64,000 nt of DNA. Source: CAIZWU01 sp942492905. Lineage in GTDB: Bacteria > Verrucomicrobiota > Verrucomicrobiia > Verrucomicrobiales > V1-33. The stretch lies in the NCBI GenBank assembly GCA_942492905.1, contig OW818657.1:3286001-3350000 (forward strand). Direction: 5' to 3'. Shown here piece by piece: positions 15,839 to 27,249 of this stretch (positions are counted from its first letter, which is position 1; each line of letters opens with the position of its first letter). The position numbers were made by a program, and so were the translations under genes. The notes under the pieces were generated by a model, which was not told where the DNA came from, ran no database searches, and saw nothing but the letters and a program-made list of their open reading frames with translations.

Positions 15839-17090
15839 TTACCGCAGCGGCAGCCGCGGACAATTTTCCGACCAGGAGATTCCACTCGATATCGATACCG
15901 GCCAACAACCGGTCCCATGGCTGGGGATCTGCGGCCGCCTGCCGCCGGTGGTTGCCTGTCAACTCCTGGTAGCATTCCAACATGCGCCTGGTGCACCGTT
16001 CGGTGCTGTAGGCTTCAGCACTCTGCCGGGCTTGTTCCGAGCACTGCTGTGATAGTCCGGCGTCGTTTATCAGACCGGTCAACGCCGCGGCAAATTCGCC
16101 GGGGGTGGCATCGCCAGCAAGCATCAGACCATTTTCCTCATGGCGCATGATCTCCCTGACTCCGGGGCCATCAAGGGCGACCACGGGCTTCCCGGCGGCC
16201 ATCGCCTCTGCCAGCACCAGGCCCTGGGTTTCGGTCTGGGAAGCGAAGACAAACCAGTCCATCGCGGCATAAGCGTCAGCCAGATTCTGCCCGGTTTGTT
16301 TGCCCGCGTAAAAAACCCGAGCCTGGCCCACTTTGTTATGAAGATAAGCCAACATTTCCACACGGGCATCGCCGTCTCCCACCAGCAGTAATACCGCTCC
16401 TGGATCTTCTTTTAGACAGGCGGCCACGGCCTCCGCAATGAAAAGCAGGTTCTTTTCCCTCGCCAGCCGGCCGACATGGCCTATCACCTTGGCCTCTGGT
16501 GGAATGCCGGACTGCTGGCGGAAGCGGGCTCCGTTCCCCGCTGCGAAAAAGCCGGTATCGATGCCGGTGGGGATGGTCCGGACCGGCGTGGTCACGCCAC
16601 GGTCCAGCAGCAGGCGTTCAATGCTTTCGCTGGGGGCGATGATCTGGTCGCAGAGATTGCAGTATTCCGTGGCCAATTGGACGGCAACGCGCTTCAGGGC
16701 CGGGGAATCCAGCGGCACATAATGGGTGTAGCGTTCGTAAAGGGTGTGATGGGTAAAGACTATGGGGAGCCGCATTTTCCAGGCTTCGCGCAGCGCGGCA
16801 TCCCCCAGCAGAAAGGGATGATGGCTGTGGATCAGGTCGGGCCGGAAACCGTCCATAAACTCCCGGATGATGTTGGGCACCGGCAGTTGCACCGAGAAGT
16901 CACTGCCGTTGAAATGCTGGATCGCGGGCACCCGCAGCACGTCCGGCGAGTCCTCCGAGCCTTCAAACTCCGGCGCGATGACCCGGACCTCGTGCCCCTC
17001 GCGGCGGCAGGCGTCTTCCAATGTTTTCACCGACCTCGCCACACCGCCGACGTGGGGGAGGTAGGTGTTGGTGAACATCGCGATCTTCAT
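15804..17090 (-). CDS. GT4 glycosyltransferase resembling diacylglycerol glycosyltransferases
   Basis: The 428-residue GT-B enzyme begins MKIAMFTNTYLPHVGGVARS, with the Gly-rich donor/acceptor loop of GT4 enzymes. It carries THHTLYERYTHYVPL, a segment close to that of bacterial monoglucosyldiacylglycerol synthases, then GHVGRLAREKNL and ETQGLVLAEAMAAGKPVVA, the EX7E donor site. Known relatives transfer glucose or another sugar to a lipid acceptor at the membrane. Its ATG overlaps the glycosidase stop in an ATGA arrangement, and its own end overlaps the phosphodiesterase-EEP start, so coupling to both is likely. The acceptor is inferred, not proven. A mannosyl-inositol type acceptor is also possible. 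Confidence 0.85.
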   Translation of the reverse strand: MKIAMFTNTYLPHVGGVARSVKTLEDACRREGHEVRVIAPEFEGSEDSPDVLRVPAIQHFNGSDFSVQLPVPNIIREFMDGFRPDLIHSHHPFLLGDAALREAWKMRLPIVFTHHTLYERYTHYVPLDSPALKRVAVQLATEYCNLCDQIIAPSESIERLLLDRGVTTPVRTIPTGIDTGFFAAGNGARFRQQSGIPPEAKVIGHVGRLAREKNLLFIAEAVAACLKEDPGAVLLLVGDGDARVEMLAYLHNKVGQARVFYAGKQTGQNLADAYAAMDWFVFASQTETQGLVLAEAMAAGKPVVALDGPGVREIMRHEENGLMLAGDATPGEFAAALTGLINDAGLSQQCSEQARQSAEAYSTERCTRRMLECYQELTGNHRRQAAADPQPWDRLLAGIDIEWNLLVGKLSAAAAAVSETPATEARLD

Positions 17091-19303
17091 AGGGCTTGGA
17101 GTTGAAAAATCCGATCCACCGGGCCGGCCTTGATGGGAGCAAATCCGGGTACTGCGATCCGCACCTGCGGGGCTGTACCACGCCAGGAGACTTCCATGGT
17201 AAGCCGTGAGTCTTCAAGGCTCACCTTCACCGGCCCCCAGGCCGTCAGGGTGGGGCCATAACCAATGGGCGCCCCGGTCATCCATTCGGGGAGGATGCCG
17301 GAGCCGATCACCAGCAGGCCTTCCTCTTCCCTCACAAAACAGTTCCGCATCATCATGATCCATTCGGCCGCCGCCCAGCCGTGCTGGGCGTCGCCCATGC
17401 AGCCGCCGAGGGTGCGAGGGTGGATGGCTTCAGGCCACTGGCCGGTTGGCGAGGCCAGGTCCGCCACGCTGCGGATGAGATCGGCAAAGCGCGAATCGCC
17501 CGCCCTTAGCAGGGTCTGGGCGAGATCCAAAGTAAGATAGGCATTGATGCCCGAATGGATCATTTCCTGGAAGAAGCCTCCGCGATGAAAACACTGGCTG
17601 ATCAGGAAGTCTGCAGTCCGGCCCATCTGCGGATCGCCCGGAGGATAGAGTTGCAGCGGGTAGTCCGCGACCATCGAACCGATCGCGCCGGCATCCATGC
17701 GCCGACCGGGCGCGGCGGGGATGGCGCCCTTGACGCGCGAGGCCGGAATGGCAGAGAGGCTCGCTTCGATGCTGCGGGCAAATTCACCGGACAGGGCTTC
17801 CGCTTCCGCGGCCTCCACGTCGTGGCCGGTCCGCCCCCAGAGTTTCGCCATCGCCCTCAGGCCGCCCCAGGCCCAGTAGTCGTCCCAGTAGTAGAAGTCA
17901 TTCGGCCCCAGATGCTCCGCGCTGAAACCGGCGGGCAGCAGGCCGGTGCCGGACAGACGTTTTTTCTGCAACCAGTGCATGCCCTTGCGGAGCGCTTTCT
18001 GCATTCCGGGAGTGGGCGGTTTTCCGGTCAATTCCGCGTGGCGGGCCACGATCCATAACACTTGTCCGTTGGAGTCCCATTCCCCCTCCTGCGAGAGGAA
18101 GTAGCCCGCGTGGGTCTGGCGCCCAGGGAAGGTCGCCATCACCCGTTCCGCGCGGGACACCTGGCCGATGGCCAGCATGGGATGGAGCATCAGGCAGGCA
18201 TCGCGGAACCAGAAGCGCCGGTAGGTGTAAGGACCGGGCACGAGGTCATCCGCGGAAAGGAGCAGCAGGGTCCGCACCGCGGCATCGTATAGGAACTGCA
18301 TCCGGGCGTCCGGAATTCTCAGTTCCGCGGTGCCGCTCAAGGATTCCTGCCATGAAATGCCGGAGTTCCCGCGCTTGTGACCATTCTTGAGATCCCGCTC
18401 CAATCCCACCGACACCTTCAACTCCCGGGGCACGCCGGCTTTGATGCGGAACAAGGCGGCGGCCGTGGCCATGCCCACCACACAGTCCACCCCGCGTTGT
18501 TCGGTGCTGCCGGGGAGGTTGAGATAGACATCCCCCTCGGCGTAGTGGGCCATGCGCAGGGAATCAGGGCGTTCGCCCCAAGCCACCGTGGCCTCGTCAT
18601 TCACCCGGAAGGCGGTCCCCGAGGGTTCGAGCTGGATGCGGTTGATGAATTGGACGCCCTCGGGGTTGTAAGGACGCACCGCCACCACCAGCCAGCCGTC
18701 CTCATCCGCCGTGGCCCGGACCGAGGTTTGCACCGAGGGAAGTTCGCCCGGCAACATCAGCGTCGCCAGTTCCAGGGTGATTCCCTCTTTGACGCAGGTC
18801 GTCGTGACCTGGAGCGTCGGCTCGAGTTGCAGGGATTGCGTCACCGCCGCGTCCTCCAGTTTGCTCGGCAGCAGGCGGCGGCGGCTTTCGGTGACGATCC
18901 AGAAATCGAGGGACCAGCCGTCGTGCAGCGGCGTGACCAGGCCGCGCGGATCGACGATCGGATAGGCGGGGACTTCCGGCATGCCGACTGCCGTCCAGTT
19001 GCGGTGGGTGAGATTGATGTGGCTGAACGAGAAGGCCCGCGGCACGAACGAACTGTCGTCGGGGTTAAATTGACGTTCCACCCAGTAGGGCCAGACCCAG
19101 TCGAGGTTGTGCTGGATCGCCTTGGCATTCACGAGGCCGCGGGCGTGAAAAACGATACCGGCCCGCAGCAGTTCCAGTGGCTCGGCCACTTCCGAGGGTT
19201 GCGAAAAACGGCGCATCCGGGCGAGGAACGTCGCGGGATCGAGCACCCCGTAGCGTCTCGCCGCATGTTTCACGAAGAACTTCCAAGGCAGCCACCGGAA
19301 CAT
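17087..19303 (-). CDS. six-hairpin (alpha/alpha toroid) glycoside hydrolase-like protein
   Basis: The 738-residue protein has an N-terminal beta-rich half and a C-terminal (alpha/alpha)6 toroid of the glucoamylase/trehalase-like superfamily. The key segment YRRFWFRDACLML at about residues 361-373 matches the RD-containing catalytic-cleft strand. EGEWDSNGQVLW, YWDDYWAWGGL and GGCMGDAQHGWAAAEW follow as in such toroids. There is no signal peptide, so the enzyme is predicted to be cytoplasmic. It is the first gene of the four-gene overlapping operon and ends in an ATGA overlap with the GT4 gene. Glycogen, trehalose or a glycolipid headgroup are possible substrates, but none can be assigned from the sequence. 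Confidence 0.75.
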   Translation of the reverse strand: MFRWLPWKFFVKHAARRYGVLDPATFLARMRRFSQPSEVAEPLELLRAGIVFHARGLVNAKAIQHNLDWVWPYWVERQFNPDDSSFVPRAFSFSHINLTHRNWTAVGMPEVPAYPIVDPRGLVTPLHDGWSLDFWIVTESRRRLLPSKLEDAAVTQSLQLEPTLQVTTTCVKEGITLELATLMLPGELPSVQTSVRATADEDGWLVVAVRPYNPEGVQFINRIQLEPSGTAFRVNDEATVAWGERPDSLRMAHYAEGDVYLNLPGSTEQRGVDCVVGMATAAALFRIKAGVPRELKVSVGLERDLKNGHKRGNSGISWQESLSGTAELRIPDARMQFLYDAAVRTLLLLSADDLVPGPYTYRRFWFRDACLMLHPMLAIGQVSRAERVMATFPGRQTHAGYFLSQEGEWDSNGQVLWIVARHAELTGKPPTPGMQKALRKGMHWLQKKRLSGTGLLPAGFSAEHLGPNDFYYWDDYWAWGGLRAMAKLWGRTGHDVEAAEAEALSGEFARSIEASLSAIPASRVKGAIPAAPGRRMDAGAIGSMVADYPLQLYPPGDPQMGRTADFLISQCFHRGGFFQEMIHSGINAYLTLDLAQTLLRAGDSRFADLIRSVADLASPTGQWPEAIHPRTLGGCMGDAQHGWAAAEWIMMMRNCFVREEEGLLVIGSGILPEWMTGAPIGYGPTLTAWGPVKVSLEDSRLTMEVSWRGTAPQVRIAVPGFAPIKAGPVDRIFQLQAL

Positions 19304-19583
19304 GAGGGAATTGGGGAAAGGGTTCAGGGTGAGGCGTTGCAGCCCGCAATCCGGGCAAAGTGTTATATTGCCGCCGCGGCGCGCCGGGCACCTCCGGGGA
19401 CTACCTTAAATCAAAGCGGGGGAAGCGTCTGCCTGCAATAAGCAATCCCCCTACTGGGAACTGACTCTGAAACCCTTTCGTCTGTGCCGCCCTCCGTGCT
19501 TTTCAAGTCTTGACACTCCGCCCCCGGGCGCACAGTTTCGCGACCGGATTTTCATCCATCAACCACCTTAAAGAATCACATTT

Positions 19584-20666
19584 ATGTCAACCAAAGTAGG
19601 AGTCATCGGAGCCGGCGGCATGTTGCAATATCACGCGGCGGGATTCCGCCAGGCGGGCGCAGAGATCGTGGCGGTAGCCGATGCCGCTCCCGGCGCCGCA
19701 GCCAAGGCCGCAGAGAAGTGGGGGATTGCCACGGCCTATGATTCCGTGGAAGCCATGCTGGCGGGCAGCCCGGAGATCGAGGCGGTGAGCATCATTGTTC
19801 CCAACAAATTCCACAAGCCCCTCACCATCCAGTGCCTCGAAGCCGGCAAACACGTCTTTTCCGAAAAACCCCCCGCGCTGAATGCCGGGGAAGTGCAGGA
19901 AATCATTGCTGCCGCAAAAAAGGCCGGCAAACAGGTGCTCTTCAACTTCAACAACCGGGCCCGGCCCGAGTCGCAGGCGATGATGACCTACATCAACCAG
20001 GGTGTGGTCGGCAAAATCAACTCCGCCCAGGCCAAATGGATCCGCCGCACCGGCATTCCGGGCTTTGGGGGCTGGTTCACCACCAAGGAACTGTCCGGCG
20101 GCGGCCCGCTGATCGACCTGCTGCACATGGTGGATCTCGCAATGTATTTCATGGGTTATCCCGAACCGGCCCATGTGCTCGGCCAGACCTTCACCGATTT
20201 CATCCAGGACAAACAATTCAAAGGCCCCTGGGGCATCCCTGACCGCGTCGGTGGCACCACTGATGTGGAAAACGCGGCCCATGGCTTTGTGACCTTCAAG
20301 ACGGGGCAGGTCCTGTCCCTCCAGGTCTCCTGGGCGGAAATGATCAAACGGGAGGAAGTATCGGTGGTCTTCCAGGGCACCAAGGCCGGCGGCAAGGTGG
20401 AGCGCCTGTTCGGCTCGGATGGCCTCGACAATACCGCCATCGACACCTGCGAACTGTATGTCCAGGAAAACGGCCACAGCGTGAACCGCAGCATCTCCAC
20501 TCCGGCCTGTGAGGATATGGGCCGGATTGGCTCCGCCGCGAACTTTATCGAAGCCATTGAAGGCCGTGCCGCCGCCCTCAATTCCCCTGAGCAGGCCCTG
20601 CGCCTGATGCAGGTGATCGATGCGATCTACGCTTCCGCCGTCACAGGCAAGCCGGTCTCCATCTGA
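19584..20666 (+). CDS. Gfo/Idh/MocA family oxidoreductase
   Basis: The 360-residue cytoplasmic enzyme has an N-terminal NAD(P)-binding Rossmann domain (GVIGAGGMLQYHAAGF, then VADAAP), the family EKP motif in FSEKPPALN, and a C-terminal alpha/beta substrate domain with GGGPLIDLLHMVDLAMYF carrying the catalytic His/Asp pair. Known members oxidise or reduce sugars, inositols and 3-keto-glycosides. No signal peptide is present, unlike the Gfo/Idh/MocA enzyme near 58 kb. It stands alone between the divergent glycosidase operon and a strong terminator. Substrate unknown. Confidence 0.93.
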   Translation: MSTKVGVIGAGGMLQYHAAGFRQAGAEIVAVADAAPGAAAKAAEKWGIATAYDSVEAMLAGSPEIEAVSIIVPNKFHKPLTIQCLEAGKHVFSEKPPALNAGEVQEIIAAAKKAGKQVLFNFNNRARPESQAMMTYINQGVVGKINSAQAKWIRRTGIPGFGGWFTTKELSGGGPLIDLLHMVDLAMYFMGYPEPAHVLGQTFTDFIQDKQFKGPWGIPDRVGGTTDVENAAHGFVTFKTGQVLSLQVSWAEMIKREEVSVVFQGTKAGGKVERLFGSDGLDNTAIDTCELYVQENGHSVNRSISTPACEDMGRIGSAANFIEAIEGRAAALNSPEQALRLMQVIDAIYASAVTGKPVSI

Positions 20667-20722
20667 TCGAAGGCTCCAGCGGACCGGACGCCATGAGCGC
20701 CGGTCTCCTTTTGAAAGAACTC

Positions 20723-20757
20723 CGGAGCATCAGCCTGCCCAGGCTGATGCTCCGTTT
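20723..20757. terminator. strong hairpin terminator
   Basis: A perfect 15-bp stem (20723-20737 with 20740-20754, arms starting CGGAGCATCAGC) closes a tight 2-nt spacer and is followed by TTTCATTT. It lies 57 bp after the Gfo/Idh/MocA stop and before the convergent HupE-like gene, so it may serve both strands. A second GC-rich inverted repeat follows near 20772. Confidence 0.75.
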
Positions 20758-20795
20758 CATTTGGTCATTTCACCGGAGCCGGCCTCCGGCGTGGA

Positions 20796-21398
20796 CTAAC
20801 CTTGCGCCGAAGCTCCCCCGAGGAGGCCGAGGGAAGCCAGCAGGTAATACACGCCGCCGGCCGCGATCACGATCGATCCATAACGCAGGGCCGCCGCGTG
20901 GAATTTTTCACCGCCCTGATCGCGGCCCATCTTGAGCGCGCCCGACAAGGGCGCCACCACGCAGAGATGCCCCAATTCCACTCCGATGCAGAACAGCACC
21001 ACCGCCCAGACGACAATGGTCCCGGACATGTCTGACAAGGTTTCCAGAAGCGCTCCCGCCAGCCCCATCCCGTGAACGAGGCCAAAGATAAAGGCCACCG
21101 CCAAGCGCCGCACGCTTCCCGCTGATCCCGGCAGGAAAATGTTTTCCAGAGCCACAAAGATAATACTGGCCGCAATGCACGGCTCCACAAACCATTCCGG
21201 CAAGAGGGGAGTCCCCCGCACCACCGTGAGGGAAACGGTGATCGAATGAGCCAGTGTGAAGACGCCGATCACCTTGAACACTTCCCAGAATCCCCGCAAG
21301 GCCAGCACCAGGGCCGAAGCAAAGAGCAGGTGATCCCAGCCCTCCAACACATGTTTGACCCCAAAAGTGAAGAATGTTCCCAAGCTGTTCCAGTCCAT
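20796..21398 (-). CDS. HupE/UreJ-like membrane protein (putative nickel/cobalt permease)
   Basis: The 200-residue protein has about six transmembrane helices and the metal-site pattern of the HupE/UreJ_2 family: H16 and D22-H23 in GVKHVLEGWDHLLF, H51 in TLAHSITV, H109 in GLVHGMGLAGALLE, and E141 and H144 in GVELGHL. Related proteins take up nickel or cobalt for hydrogenase or urease. Neither enzyme is in the window, although an amide/urea operon lies near 61-64 kb. I start at the ATG at 21398, which gives a short N-terminus before the first motif. It is monocistronic, with the tRNA-Ser gene beginning 135 bp away. Confidence 0.83.
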   Translation of the reverse strand: MDWNSLGTFFTFGVKHVLEGWDHLLFASALVLALRGFWEVFKVIGVFTLAHSITVSLTVVRGTPLLPEWFVEPCIAASIIFVALENIFLPGSAGSVRRLAVAFIFGLVHGMGLAGALLETLSDMSGTIVVWAVVLFCIGVELGHLCVVAPLSGALKMGRDQGGEKFHAAALRYGSIVIAAGGVYYLLASLGLLGGASAQG

Positions 21399-21533
21399 GT
21401 TAATTAAAGTGGCGTGGTGAATTACCGCCCGCAACTGAAACGACCTGGCGGGCTCCAACCCACGCAGAAAAATCACTTTCCCGCAAATTCCCGCCTTTAC
21501 GTGCGGCCCACCCTGTCTAATCTGCGCTCCTCC

Positions 21534-21623
21534 GGAAGGGTGGCTGAGCTCGGTTTAAGGCACTCGACTCGAAATCGAACGTGGGGCAACTCACCGTGGG
21601 TTCGAATCCCACCCCTTCCGCCA
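21534..21623 (+). tRNA. tRNA-Ser (anticodon CGA)
   Basis: The 90-nt sequence folds as a class II tRNA. The acceptor GGAAGGG pairs with CCCTTCC, the anticodon loop is CTCGAAA with CGA, there is a long variable arm, and the T-loop is GGTTCGAATCC. The CCA end is encoded at 21621-21623. The anticodon reads UCG serine codons. One C-A pair at the top of the anticodon stem is the only mismatch seen. Confidence 0.95.
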
Positions 21624-21785
21624 CTTTTTCCTCCGGCGTTCCCGTCCCGGGATCAGGGCATGGAAAATGCCCCGTCCCGGTTTGGTTTCTCCCCTTAACG
21701 GGAGCGGGCCACGGCGCCAACCAGTGGCAGGACGCAGCGGAAGCGCTTCATGGTGTTTGGCTCCATGCCGGAGCGGGAGATCCGG

Positions 21786-22205
21786 TCAAAACTGATCGAC
21801 GAGATATTTAATCAAATCGGTGGAAGTCACCATGCCCACCAATTTGCCGCCGGAAACGACAGGCAGGGAGTGGAATTCGCTGTTGGCGAGGATGTCGGCC
21901 GCCTGGCGGACATACCCATCATGGGGCATCGTGACCGGGTTCTTTTTCATGACCTGCTCCAAGGTCACGGAGTGGTCGAGGACGGCATCCACGGCCCGCT
22001 CGTCCGTCCCGAAAGCCTGACCGAAGCTCAGGCTCAGGATGTCCGACCAGCTGATAATGCCCACCAGTTGATCTCCACTGACCACGGGCAGGTGGTGCAC
22101 GCCGGATTCATGCATGAGCTTGCGGACTTTGGAAATCGGATCGCCGTGATGCACGGTGACCAGTTCGGTGCTCATGATGCGGGAGATGGGTTCGTTCTGT
22201 TTCAT
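21786..22205 (-). CDS. CBS-domain pair protein
   Basis: The 139-residue protein is a single Bateman module of two CBS domains. The first (about residues 8-70) has MSTELVTVHHGD and HHLPVVSGDQLVGIISWSDIL. The second (about 80-139) has MKKNPVTMPHDG and SLPVVSGGKLVGMVTSTDLI. CBS pairs bind adenosine nucleotides and act as energy-state sensors on partner proteins. There is no fused effector, membrane segment or DNA-binding domain. Its neighbours are a tRNA gene and a divergent secreted beta-helix gene, so no partner is suggested by context. Confidence 0.92.
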   Translation of the reverse strand: MKQNEPISRIMSTELVTVHHGDPISKVRKLMHESGVHHLPVVSGDQLVGIISWSDILSLSFGQAFGTDERAVDAVLDHSVTLEQVMKKNPVTMPHDGYVRQAADILANSEFHSLPVVSGGKLVGMVTSTDLIKYLVDQF

Positions 22206-22319
22206 ATTTTACCACCTTAAACAGAGTGACTCCGGGTGGCTCCGCATTTACGGCCAAAGGATGCGCACCGTTTGCTGTGATCGGCGTAAGACCCGCAGCC
22301 CCTGTCGCGTCCTTGGGAG

Positions 22320-23381
22320 ATGCGCCTTTCCCTTTTTGCTCTCGTGCTCATCACCGGCACCTCAGTCACCCATGGCGCCGTGATCGAAATCCGCAATCCG
22401 GCAGAATTGAAAGCGGTTCAGGCCAAACCTGTGGCGGGGGATGTCTGGAAAATCCATCCGGGCGAATATCCCGGCCACAATCATGTGGCCGGCGTGGAGA
22501 AACTCACCATTGAAGCCGCTGACCCCAAAAACCCGCCCTTGTTTCAGGGAGGAAGTCTCGCATGGCAATTTTCCCGCTGCCCCGGCCTGACCCTGCGCCA
22601 CCTCGCCTGCCGGGGGCAGACCGCCAATGGGTTCAACTTCGATGACGGCGGCCCTGCCAAAGGCGATGTGGCGGGGATTACCCTCGAAAACCTGAACATC
22701 AGCGACATTGGGCCGAACGGGAATTTCGATGGCATCAAATGTTCCGGACTCTCGGATCTGACCATCCGTGACTGCACCATCCACGGGTGGGGCGGGCAAG
22801 CGATTGATCTGGTGGGCTGCCACCGCGTGGTGATTTCGGGCTGCCGTTTTCTCGGAAAGCCCGGCTTCTCCCAGCATAGCGGACCGCAGTTCAAAGGGGG
22901 CTGCGAGGACGTGACTTTGGAAAAATGCACCTTCCTCGACGCGGGCGGCCGGCCGATCCAGGCAGGCGGTTCCACTGGCATGGACTACTTCCGTCCCCCG
23001 GGCGTGAAATACGAGGCCCGCCGCGTCATCATCCGGGACAACCGGATCGAAGGCGGCGACTGCGCCTGTGCCTTCACCGGAGTGGATGGCGCGGAGTTCA
23101 ATAACAACACCGTCATCCGGCCCCGCAAATGGTTCTTCCGCATCCTCACCGAAACCAAAGTCGAAGGTTTCCCGCCCGCCCGCAATGTGACCCTCACCGG
23201 CAATACCTTCATCTACCGCCGCAGCGAAGTGCAGACGCCGCTCAACATCGGACCTGACACCGCGCCGGAGACGTTCAAGTTCGTCAACAACACGTGGTAT
23301 GCCGAGGACAGACCGGAGGCTTCGAATCCGCGGCTTTCCGTGTCTGAAACGGGCGGGATCTATGGCAAAAAGGCGGAATAG
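22320..23381 (+). CDS. secreted right-handed parallel beta-helix protein
   Basis: The 353-residue product begins with a Sec signal peptide (MRLSLFALVLITGTSVTHGA). It then shows repeated short strands of the pectate-lyase/parallel beta-helix type, such as GITLENLNISDIG, LTIRDCTIHGWGG, VVISGCRFLG, VTLEKCTFLDAGG and VIIRDNRIEGG, spaced 20-25 residues apart. Such folds are typical of polysaccharide lyases, epimerases and adhesins acting outside the cytoplasm. No specific lyase family signature or clear catalytic triad is recognised, so the substrate is open. It is divergent from the CBS gene and followed by the palindrome-rich repeat. Confidence 0.8.
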   Translation: MRLSLFALVLITGTSVTHGAVIEIRNPAELKAVQAKPVAGDVWKIHPGEYPGHNHVAGVEKLTIEAADPKNPPLFQGGSLAWQFSRCPGLTLRHLACRGQTANGFNFDDGGPAKGDVAGITLENLNISDIGPNGNFDGIKCSGLSDLTIRDCTIHGWGGQAIDLVGCHRVVISGCRFLGKPGFSQHSGPQFKGGCEDVTLEKCTFLDAGGRPIQAGGSTGMDYFRPPGVKYEARRVIIRDNRIEGGDCACAFTGVDGAEFNNNTVIRPRKWFFRILTETKVEGFPPARNVTLTGNTFIYRRSEVQTPLNIGPDTAPETFKFVNNTWYAEDRPEASNPRLSVSETGGIYGKKAE

Positions 23382-23728
23382 TGACGCAGCTCGTAGTTGA
23401 TAGGGAATTACACGCATCATCCCTCGCCGACCCCGGCAGGGGTCACAGCTGTTAGCCGGTGGTCGAGCGAAGCGAACACCACCGGATTCCCCGCCACGAC
23501 AACCCGCACCCCGGCAGGGGTGCCAGAAAGCCCCCGAAGTCGCATGACACTTCCAGCTCATCTGCGACCCCTGCCGGGGTCGGGATGGACTTCATATCAA
23601 TTTCCGGGGATTCGCTCAATCCCCGGCTAATCGCTGCGATGCCTCCGGCATCACGTGTTATCGAAGCGAGTTGAATTGGTGTTTTTTTCCCGGAATCCAG
23701 TGGCTCATGTGACAGCCCCCTAAACGAC
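23382..23728. repeat. palindrome-rich interspersed repeat region (347 bp, no gene)
   Basis: This gap contains no credible gene but a dense set of inverted repeats. A 16-bp palindrome of type GACCCC-n4-GGGGTC occurs at 23429-23444, a near copy at 23507-23522, and the reverse complement of the first at 23566-23581. CCGGTGGT/ACCACCGG (23456-23463 and 23478-23485) forms a second hairpin and CCGGGGATT/AATCCCCGG (23604-23612 and 23618-23626) a third. GATGCC/GGCATC sits at the end (about 23638-23652). The architecture resembles REP/MITE-like interspersed elements found in PVC genomes. The spacing is irregular, so it is not a CRISPR array. Confidence 0.7.
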
Positions 23729-27028
<3,300 letters not shown>

Positions 27029-27249
27029 GGAATGGGGAAAAATGGGAAAAGCGACCGGTTACTGGCACGCGGGGTGAGGGGTGGCAAGAGTGTTTAGGGC
27101 TGGGAGCGCTGCGATTGGCGTATCGCCCCGTAAAGTCTTCCCTTGTGCCTTGGGATGGATCCGGTTCCGGGTTTGCCTCAACGGGAAACATTTCTGCATG
27201 GGGCGCGGATTTTCCGTAACCTCAGTCCCGCTAAACGTCAGGAATCTCC

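Noticed and set aside
20693..20935. Small plus-strand frame after the Gfo/Idh/MocA gene
   Set aside because: It runs through the terminator hairpin and the end of the convergent HupE-like gene and has no protein features.
23429..23581. CRISPR array
   Set aside because: The repeated palindromes are spaced 62 and 43 bp apart, differ in orientation and have no spacer pattern or cas genes nearby.
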